Of a stretch of 5,073 nucleotides of DNA, positions 1 to 5,073 are shown one piece after another. The DNA lies in assembly GCA_003241175.1 (NCBI GenBank), contig QFOI01000277.1, positions 1 through 5,073 on the forward strand, written 5' to 3'. This stretch comes from Pseudopedobacter saltans (lineage in GTDB: Bacteria > Bacteroidota > Bacteroidia > Chitinophagales > Chitinophagaceae). The notes below the pieces were generated by a model, which saw only the letters and a program-made list of their open reading frames with translations, did no database searches and had not been told where the DNA came from. The position numbers were made by a program, and so were the translations under genes. Every line of letters starts with the position of its first letter. The stretch's first letter is position 1.

Positions 1-1089
1 GGTGTCGTAACCGCATTGCATCATATTCCTAACGGGAAAGTATGGACTATCGATGAAATTGAAAAAAGAAAAGAGCTGATAAAAAATGCTGGTTTAGAGT
101 GGAAAGTTGTAGAGAGTGTTCCGGTTCATGAAGCCATCAAAACTCAGTCAGAAGGCTTTAAAGACTATATTGATAACTATAAAATATCTTTACGAAATCT
201 AGCACACGCAGGCATCAAAGTGATTACTTACAACTTTATGCCTATATTGGATTGGACAAGGACAAATCTTTCATATCCTTTTGAAGATGGTAGTAAAGCG
301 TTACATTTTGATAGGGCGGAACTCGTCGCCTTTGATGTATTTATGCTAAAAAGACCTAATGCGCAAAAGGACTATACAGACGAAGAGGTACAAAGGGGTT
401 TGGATCTTTTTGATGCCTATTCTGATGAACAGAGAATGCAGTTACAACGTAATATCATTGCAGGACTGCCTGGAAGTGAGGAAAGTTTTACACTAGAAAA
501 ATTCCAACAAGCATTGGACGGTTATAAAGGTATTGATGCAAAAAAACTACAAGAGCATCTCGTTTATTTTCTCAAAGAAGTCACACCAATTTGTGATGAA
601 TTGGGATTACAAATGGCTATTCATCCGGATGATCCACCCTACCCTATTTTTGGTTTGCCACGTATAGTTAGTACCGAAGAACATATACAAACCTTAATAA
701 AGGAAGTTCCGAATAAAAGTAATGGTCTCTGTTTTTGCACAGGCTCTTTCGGTGTGAGATCAGACAATGATTTACCTGAAATGGTACAGCAATTTGCAGA
801 TAGAATTTATTTTTTGCATCTTAGAAATGTTCGTTCAGATGACTATGGCAATTTCACGGAAGCTAATCATTTAGACGGCAATACGGACATGTATGCGGTA
901 GTCAAAAATGTTTTTGAAGTGATGCAGAAGCAACAAAGAAGTATTCCTATGCGTCCGGATCATGGACATCAAATGTTGGATGACTTGAAAAAGAAAACCA
1001 ATCCAGGTTATAGTGCCATTGGACGTTTAAGAGGTCTTGCTGAATTACGTGGTCTCGAATATGGAATTGCCGGAAACTGGAAAGAATAG
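1..1089 (+). CDS. uxuA: Mannonate dehydratase (5'-truncated by window edge)
   Basis: UxuA dehydrates D-mannonate to 2-keto-3-deoxy-D-gluconate in the cytoplasm, a late step of glucuronate/hexuronate catabolism; it is an Fe2+/Mn2+-dependent TIM-barrel enzyme. The frame is open to base 1 and reads GVVTALHHIPNGKVW, which matches E. coli UxuA from about residue 26 as I recall it, so roughly 25 N-terminal residues lie outside; the TTG at 16 is an internal Leu, not a start. About 362 residues are visible, against 394 in E. coli. Counting the codon at 1-3 as residue 1, the expected metal ligands are present: H208 (HPDDPP), C246 (CTGSFG), H273 (FLHLRN) and D320 (RPDHGH). The catalytic candidates H321 and Y337 (NPGYSAIGR) are also there, so the enzyme should be active. 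Family signatures NFMPILDWTRT and RNIIAGLPG are intact. It ends with TAG and is followed by a terminator, so it is probably the last gene of its transcript. GC is about 38% by hand count. Confidence 0.96.
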   Translation, partial: GVVTALHHIPNGKVWTIDEIEKRKELIKNAGLEWKVVESVPVHEAIKTQSEGFKDYIDNYKISLRNLAHAGIKVITYNFMPILDWTRTNLSYPFEDGSKALHFDRAELVAFDVFMLKRPNAQKDYTDEEVQRGLDLFDAYSDEQRMQLQRNIIAGLPGSEESFTLEKFQQALDGYKGIDAKKLQEHLVYFLKEVTPICDELGLQMAIHPDDPPYPIFGLPRIVSTEEHIQTLIKEVPNKSNGLCFCTGSFGVRSDNDLPEMVQQFADRIYFLHLRNVRSDDYGNFTEANHLDGNTDMYAVVKNVFEVMQKQQRSIPMRPDHGHQMLDDLKKKTNPGYSAIGRLRGLAELRGLEYGIAGNWKE

Positions 1090-1113
1090 TCCATTCGTGC
1101 AATTAATTTTTAC

Positions 1114-1147
1114 AAAAGTCAATGCCACACGCATTGGCTTTTTTTTT
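1114..1147 (+). terminator. Intrinsic terminator after uxuA
   Basis: The stem GTCAATGC (1118-1125) pairs with GCATTGGC (1131-1138) around the loop CACAC. The eight pairs include one G-U wobble (1119 with 1137). Nine T residues follow directly (1139-1147), and the A-run at 1114-1117 can extend the stem into them. It begins 25 nt after the uxuA stop, a classic Rho-independent terminator on the plus strand. It should separate uxuA from the downstream PLP enzyme gene. The A-run on the other side makes it partly symmetrical, but no minus-strand gene ends here. Confidence 0.88.
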
Positions 1148-1172
1148 CAATTCATACTTATATATTGTCACC

Positions 1173-1180
1173 TACATTTG
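1173..1180 (+). promoter_or_regulatory. Candidate Bacteroidota -7 promoter element
   Basis: TACATTTG matches the Bacteroidota -7 consensus TAnnTTTG exactly and lies between the uxuA terminator and the ATG at 1195. It would put the transcription start near 1186 and give a leader of only about 10 nt. No TTG-type -33 element is present at the usual spacing (the expected region around 1149-1155 reads AATTC-like sequence). The match is short and the DNA is AT-rich, so this could be chance. It is kept because a separate promoter is needed after the terminator. Confidence 0.3.
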
Positions 1181-1194
1181 CAAAAAAACATAAA

Positions 1195-2241
1195 ATGTCC
1201 ATTTACTTCAATACCGCTTCTTGCGGATTAATTAGTGAACAATCTGCTGATACTAGTGTTTTGTTATACGAAAAATTTAGTCAAAATGCTTCCGAAGCGA
1301 GCAACGATTGGCAACAGCGGTATTATTGGTCTTTAAAAAGTCAAATTGCTTCGTTTATACACTGTAACATTAACTATATCGCTTTTATTCCAAACATGTC
1401 ATATGGGATCAACATGATCATTCAGTCATTGAAAGGGAATGAAAAAATTCTGTTGTATGAAAAAGATTTTCCTTCCTTAAATCAACCATTTGAAAATAAT
1501 CACTTCAATATAACCTATGTAAAAGACACAAACGATTTTGAAATACAACTAGAAGATATAGAAATTTTACTAAAAAGAAATTCCATAGATATTGTCGCCA
1601 TAAGTCAAGTCCAATTCAAAACAGGTTTTAATTTGGACATTTTGCAATTGTCCAGATTGTGTAAACAATATAATACGTGGTTGATCATTGATGGGACACA
1701 AAGTTTGGGTGCATTAGAATTAAATTTCGATTGCAACGCTCCAGATGTTTTTATTGCTAGTAACTATAAATGGATGAATGCTGGATATGGAACAGGTATT
1801 TTGTTTATGAATGATGAATTTATTTCCCAATTTCCACCGGTAATATCTGGAAATCATAGTTCGAGTCTAGTTCAAGAGCATCCTGACGCACCGATTAACC
1901 TTTATGAGCCCGGACATATTAACATGCACGGTTTGGCAATATTGGAGACAGAACTAAAAAGGAAAAAAGAAATTTCTATTGAAAAAATTGAACAGCACAA
2001 CCTAGAATTAACTCACTATTTTTTGGAAAATATCAAGGAACTTCCTTTAGGATTAGTTGGCAACTATAACATGGAAAATCGAAGTTCAATTGTTTCTATA
2101 TATAACGATAAAAATCTATCATCATACCTATCCCAAAACGGAATTGTCATAACAGATCGATTTGGTTTGATAAGGTTCAGTTTTCATTACTATAATACAA
2201 AAGATGAATTAGATCAGCTAATATCCATATTAAAGGATTGA
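1195..2241 (+). CDS. PLP-dependent class V aminotransferase-fold enzyme, substrate unknown
   Basis: A 348-residue fold-type I PLP enzyme of the aminotransferase class V / cysteine desulfurase superfamily, probably cytosolic. The N-terminus YFNTASCGL is the usual family opening (strand plus substrate loop), which supports the ATG at 1195; an in-frame TTG at 1165 would add ten unlikely residues and overlap the candidate promoter. Key residues, counting the ATG as 1: D166 in LIIDGTQSLGA (binds the PLP pyridine nitrogen), K192 in SNYKWMNAGYGTG (Schiff base), and R327 in LIRFSFHYYNT (likely substrate carboxylate). At the position where SufS-type enzymes stack a His on PLP (THVSN), this protein has Q138 (SQVQF). 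The C-terminal region has no cysteine matching the SufS catalytic Cys, so a cysteine desulfurase or selenocysteine lyase role is unlikely. Relatives include isopenicillin-N-epimerase-like and kynureninase-like proteins; the reaction cannot be told from sequence. GC is about 32%, below its neighbours. No Shine-Dalgarno site; the start is preceded by an A-rich stretch. It appears monocistronic. Confidence 0.88.
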   Translation: MSIYFNTASCGLISEQSADTSVLLYEKFSQNASEASNDWQQRYYWSLKSQIASFIHCNINYIAFIPNMSYGINMIIQSLKGNEKILLYEKDFPSLNQPFENNHFNITYVKDTNDFEIQLEDIEILLKRNSIDIVAISQVQFKTGFNLDILQLSRLCKQYNTWLIIDGTQSLGALELNFDCNAPDVFIASNYKWMNAGYGTGILFMNDEFISQFPPVISGNHSSSLVQEHPDAPINLYEPGHINMHGLAILETELKRKKEISIEKIEQHNLELTHYFLENIKELPLGLVGNYNMENRSSIVSIYNDKNLSSYLSQNGIVITDRFGLIRFSFHYYNTKDELDQLISILKD

Positions 2242-2243
2242 AA

Positions 2244-2278
2244 AGAAAATAAAAGCCCCGCCTAGAAAAACGGGACTT
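2244..2278 (-). terminator. Intrinsic terminator of the efflux operon
   Basis: Read on the minus strand, AAGTCCCG (2278-2271) pairs with CGGGGCTT (2260-2253) across a 10-nt loop. All eight pairs form, one as a U-G wobble, and a T-rich tail TTATTTTCTTTT follows (complement of 2252-2241). It lies 30 nt beyond the stop codon of the outer membrane factor gene. On the plus strand the wobble becomes a C-A mismatch and there is no T-tract after the hairpin, so it should act mainly on the efflux transcript and only weakly, if at all, for the PLP enzyme gene. Confidence 0.78.
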
Positions 2279-2307
2279 AGTTCACCAAAACCAACTGTAA
2301 CTAACTT

Positions 2308-3726
2308 TTATTCAAAATATCCACCGAGGGATCGATATAGATTGGTAGAAGCATTCAGCGCATCTAACTGCGTGGAAATAATATCCAAATCATTTTGCAG
2401 TTTATTGCTTTGAGCCGTGATAACTTCAAGATAAGTTGCCATGCCACGTTGATAAAGCATAAAGGAATGCTTCATTGCCAACGCCAAAGTTTCTTTCTTT
2501 TTTTCCAAAGTCAACAAGCGTCCATTGTTACCTTCTTGTTGAGCCAACGCGTCCGAAACCTCACGTACCGCGGTCATCAATACTTGTTTGTATAAAACCA
2601 CTTGTTTTTCTTGTTCCAAAACGGCTGTTTTGTACGTCGTTTGTAATGATTTTTTCTGGAAAATGGGTTGTGTTAAATTGATTGCTAAAGTCTTTGCAAC
2701 AGAACCTGGAATCTCAAACCAATTGCTAAACTGATATGTATTCAAACCTAAAGACGGCGACAAACTAATATTGGGATACATCGCAACTTTGGCAACACCT
2801 GTTTGGGCGTTTGCTTTAAGCACTGCATATTCCGCTGCTTTTACATCTGGTCGACGACTCAATAAATGTGCAGGCACTCCAATAGTCAAAGAATCCGTCG
2901 CTGGAAAAGAACTCAACCAATCTGGATTGCGAACTATTTTCTCCGGATAATGTCCTACTAAAATACTTAAAGCATTTTCTTGTACTTTAATATTTTGAAC
3001 GATAATTGGCAATAGTGCTTCTGCTGTTTGACGTTGCGCAGTCGCTTGTTCCACAGCGAGAGAAGTTACTTGACCAGAACGATATTGCTTCTCTGTCATC
3101 TGAACAGTGCTATCCGCCAATTGAATATTCTGTTGTGCGATTTGCATTTGTGCATCCAATGACTGCAAACTATAGTATGCTTGAGCAATCTGCACAACCA
3201 TCTTCGTTTTTAGTGCATTTAGATTTTCACTTTGTGCAAAATAATCAGCACGAGCCGCTACTTTTTGTAGTTTGTATTTACCCCAAATGTCCGCTTCCCA
3301 ACTCAATCCAAGACTCACACTATAGTCGTCCATATAAGACTTTCCTATAAAAGTTTGAGATAACGAACCATTCAAACTATTCTTTGACGGCCATTGTCTA
3401 TTAGCTCCGACAGTCGCATTTAAAGTAGGAAGTAAACCCAATTTGGCTTGTCGATATGCCAAATCTAATTGCTCTTGATTTTTAATAGCAACTAACACAT
3501 CTTGGTTATTTACCAAAGCAGAATCTATCAAGGATTGCAATTTTGGATCTTTGAAAAAAGAACGCCAAGGCAAACGAACACTATCAGAAGCCAAACCTTG
3601 CATTTGACTATATTGTTCGGGTAAATGTGTATCCGTATTGGCTATTTCATGTTGAAGTTTACAAGAGCTAATGCCTATAAATAGCAACAGTAAAAGCGAT
3701 AATTTATTTTGAAATATATGTCGCAT
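2308..3726 (-). CDS. Outer membrane factor lipoprotein of an RND efflux system (NodT/OprM family)
   Basis: A 472-residue TolC-like outer membrane channel that forms a trimeric beta-barrel plus periplasmic alpha-helical tunnel and lets an RND pump export substrates across the outer membrane. The N-terminus has a lipoprotein signal peptide: basic start, hydrophobic run LLLLLF, lipobox ISSC with Cys22 as the predicted lipidated residue. Two outer membrane efflux protein repeats follow, roughly 65-260 and 285-470. The motifs agree with the family: WEADIWGK (143-150), YRSGQVTSLAVEQA (215-228), RRPDVKAAE (291-299) with AKVAMYPNISL (312-322), YQRGMATYLEVITAQ (425-439) and the closing NLYRSLGG (462-469). 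Length is normal for OprM/CusC-type proteins and nothing is broken. The ATG lies only 4 nt after the stop of the pump gene with no Shine-Dalgarno site, which suggests co-transcription and perhaps translational coupling. Substrates cannot be predicted from this subunit. Confidence 0.96.
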   Translation of the reverse strand: MRHIFQNKLSLLLLLFIGISSCKLQHEIANTDTHLPEQYSQMQGLASDSVRLPWRSFFKDPKLQSLIDSALVNNQDVLVAIKNQEQLDLAYRQAKLGLLPTLNATVGANRQWPSKNSLNGSLSQTFIGKSYMDDYSVSLGLSWEADIWGKYKLQKVAARADYFAQSENLNALKTKMVVQIAQAYYSLQSLDAQMQIAQQNIQLADSTVQMTEKQYRSGQVTSLAVEQATAQRQTAEALLPIIVQNIKVQENALSILVGHYPEKIVRNPDWLSSFPATDSLTIGVPAHLLSRRPDVKAAEYAVLKANAQTGVAKVAMYPNISLSPSLGLNTYQFSNWFEIPGSVAKTLAINLTQPIFQKKSLQTTYKTAVLEQEKQVVLYKQVLMTAVREVSDALAQQEGNNGRLLTLEKKKETLALAMKHSFMLYQRGMATYLEVITAQSNKLQNDLDIISTQLDALNASTNLYRSLGGYFE

Positions 3727-3730
3727 TGAA

Positions 3731-5073
3731 TTATTTATTTTCTGTTTGTAAATGAACCTTTTTGCCAGAAACTTTCTCTTGCAATGTCTGGAAAAGCATG
3801 TATAGTATGGGGATTACAAACACACCTAACAATACACCACTTAGCATTCCCATTGCAGCACTGACACTGATAGAACGATTACCGGTTGCCAATCCGCCGT
3901 GTGCAACCGTCAATGGAATCATACCAACTATAAATGCAAGTGAAGTCATAATAATCGGACGCAATCTGGCTTTCGCACCACCAATTGCTGAATCTAAAAT
4001 TGATTCTCCTTGTTTGCGTTTTTGCACGGCAAACTCCACTATCAGAATAGCATTTTTTGCCAATAGTCCAATCAACATAATCAAACCAACCTGCACGTAA
4101 ATATTATTATCCAAACCAACTGCTTTCACAGCAGAATAAGCACCGATAACGCCCGTAGGGATGGAAAGCAATACCGCCAAAGGCAAAATGTAACTTTCGT
4201 ATTGCGCTGACAATAACAAATACACAAACAATAAACAAAGTGCCAAAATCATCATCGTCTGATTACCAGAAGATTTTTCTTCCAAACCTAAACCTGTCCA
4301 TTCGTAGGTATAGTCTGACGGTAATTTTTCCAAAATTGGTTCAATTCTAGTCATCAAATCACCCGAACTCACACCTGCAATCGGCACGACAAATAGGCTT
4401 AATGAGTTATACAAATTATAGCGATTGACAGACTCTGGGCCGTAAACATGATTGAATTTTACGATAGCATTTATCGGAACCATTTCTCCTTTATCATTTT
4501 TTACGGCGATATCATTCATATCAGAAATATCTTTTCTGAAAGTTGCATCCGCCTTGATATTCACCCTATAAAATTTACCAAATCTGGAAAAATTGAGTGA
4601 CTGATCGCCGGACAAATAGGTTTGCAACGTATTCAACGCACTAGATACACTCACACCTAGTTGCTTAGCCTTATCTTCATCTACTTCTAGTTCTAATTGT
4701 GGAAAATCCGTTCGGAACATAGTGTAGGCAAATTGTACACCTTTGACTTTCATTAATTCACCTATTAGTTCGTCTGCTTTTGCTTTCAACACTTTTGGAT
4801 CACGACCCATGCGATCTTGCAATACGACTTCCACGTCATTCGTCACACCATAACCATCTACAGGAGGCATTCTAAAAGAAATAACTTGACCATCTTTTAC
4901 TTCGGCTAAAGTCGCATTTACAGTACCCATAATGGATTCAATATCTTTCACCGCGCCTCTTTGAGCCATTGGTTTGAGTTTTACGAATCCCATACCATAA
5001 GCGGGACCAGCACTATTGTTCAACAAGTTGAAACCAGAGATAGATGTAATTTCAGAGATCGCTTCTATTTTTT
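3731..5073 (-). CDS. RND efflux pump, inner-membrane subunit (HAE1/AcrB type), C-terminal part
   Basis: Proton-driven inner-membrane pump of a tripartite efflux system. The frame is open to the right edge (the first visible codons give KIEAISEITSISGFNLLNN), so the N-terminal part, about 55-60% of a typical pump of about 1,050 residues, is outside; the TTG at 5026 is internal. The 446 visible residues match AcrB from about residue 580 to the end: second porter/docking half (FVKLKPMAQRG, then QLELEVDEDKAKQLGVS) and five membrane helices at about 273-289, 296-315, 325-347, 370-390 and 401-427. Residues matching the AcrB proton-relay set are present: K339 (GLLAKNAILIVEFA, like Lys940), R369 and T376 (RLRPIIMTSLAF, like Arg971 and Thr978). 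The TM4 aspartates cannot be seen. These features and GLEEKSSGNQ place it in the HAE1 multidrug class rather than the heavy-metal (HME) class, though this rests on remembered AcrB sequence. The outer membrane factor follows after 4 nt; the adaptor gene is expected upstream, to the right. Confidence 0.96.
   Translation of the reverse strand, partial: KIEAISEITSISGFNLLNNSAGPAYGMGFVKLKPMAQRGAVKDIESIMGTVNATLAEVKDGQVISFRMPPVDGYGVTNDVEVVLQDRMGRDPKVLKAKADELIGELMKVKGVQFAYTMFRTDFPQLELEVDEDKAKQLGVSVSSALNTLQTYLSGDQSLNFSRFGKFYRVNIKADATFRKDISDMNDIAVKNDKGEMVPINAIVKFNHVYGPESVNRYNLYNSLSLFVVPIAGVSSGDLMTRIEPILEKLPSDYTYEWTGLGLEEKSSGNQTMMILALCLLFVYLLLSAQYESYILPLAVLLSIPTGVIGAYSAVKAVGLDNNIYVQVGLIMLIGLLAKNAILIVEFAVQKRKQGESILDSAIGGAKARLRPIIMTSLAFIVGMIPLTVAHGGLATGNRSISVSAAMGMLSGVLLGVFVIPILYMLFQTLQEKVSGKKVHLQTENK

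Noticed and set aside
1165..1194. Alternative upstream TTG start for the PLP enzyme.
   Set aside because: The added residues (MSPTFAKKHK) fit no family feature, while the ATG at 1195 opens directly into the conserved YFNTAS start. The candidate -7 element would also fall inside the coding sequence.
1037..1231. Plus-strand open frame overlapping the end of uxuA and the intergenic region.
   Set aside because: It overlaps well-supported uxuA codons, runs straight through the terminator hairpin and T-tract, and its product shows no recognisable family.
2277..2312. Possible plus-strand terminator with TTAGTT (2277-2282) pairing with AACTAA (2299-2304), followed by CTTTTATT.
   Set aside because: The stem is six weak, mostly A-T pairs with a 16-nt loop, too unstable to call a terminator.
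3006..3350. Plus-strand open frame antisense to the outer membrane factor gene.
   Set aside because: It lies wholly within a strongly conserved gene on the other strand and encodes nothing recognisable; the same holds for plus-strand frames at 2395-2595 and 2475-2681.
3762..4100. Plus-strand open frame antisense to the end of the RND pump.
   Set aside because: It mirrors the conserved membrane helices of the pump, and its protein looks like a reverse-strand artefact.
5014..5030. Short palindrome-like TTGTTCAACAA in the right part of the window.
   Set aside because: It lies inside the pump coding sequence (residues LLNN), is short, and is explained by codon choice.

Overview
The window looks like chromosomal DNA of a member of the Bacteroidota. 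The clues are a moderately AT-rich composition, start codons preceded by A-rich stretches without Shine-Dalgarno sites, a Bacteroidota-type TAnnTTTG element, and a lipoprotein outer-membrane efflux factor of the kind common in this phylum. A Chitinophagaceae- or Sphingobacteriaceae-like source is possible, but that is a guess without a database search.

Layout, left to right. (1) Positions 1-1089, plus strand: most of uxuA (mannonate dehydratase, hexuronate catabolism), with its first codons cut off by the window edge, followed by a strong intrinsic terminator at about 1114-1147. (2) Positions 1195-2241, plus strand: a stand-alone PLP-dependent class V aminotransferase-fold enzyme of unknown substrate. 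It keeps the PLP lysine and aspartate but has no desulfurase cysteine, and it is clearly more AT-rich than its neighbours. (3) Positions 2242-2307: a short convergent junction with a hairpin that works as a terminator only on the minus strand. (4) Positions 5073 down to 2308, minus strand: the end of a tripartite drug/solute efflux operon. It holds the C-terminal 446 residues of an RND (HAE1/AcrB-type) inner-membrane pump, then, 4 nt later, a complete NodT/OprM-type outer membrane factor lipoprotein. The periplasmic adaptor gene would be expected to the right of the window.

How the genes relate. The pump and the outer membrane factor are two parts of one export machine and are almost certainly co-transcribed. 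UxuA belongs to the glucuronate to 2-keto-3-deoxygluconate route; its partners (uxuB, uxaC, a transporter) would lie to the left if they are clustered. The PLP enzyme is separated from uxuA by a terminator and faces the efflux operon tail to tail, so the sequence gives no functional link to either side.

Genes fill nearly the whole window; the longest non-coding gap is about 105 nt. I see no mobile element, CRISPR array, RNA gene or phage feature, and no convincing sign of an undescribed system. The least explained item is the PLP enzyme.
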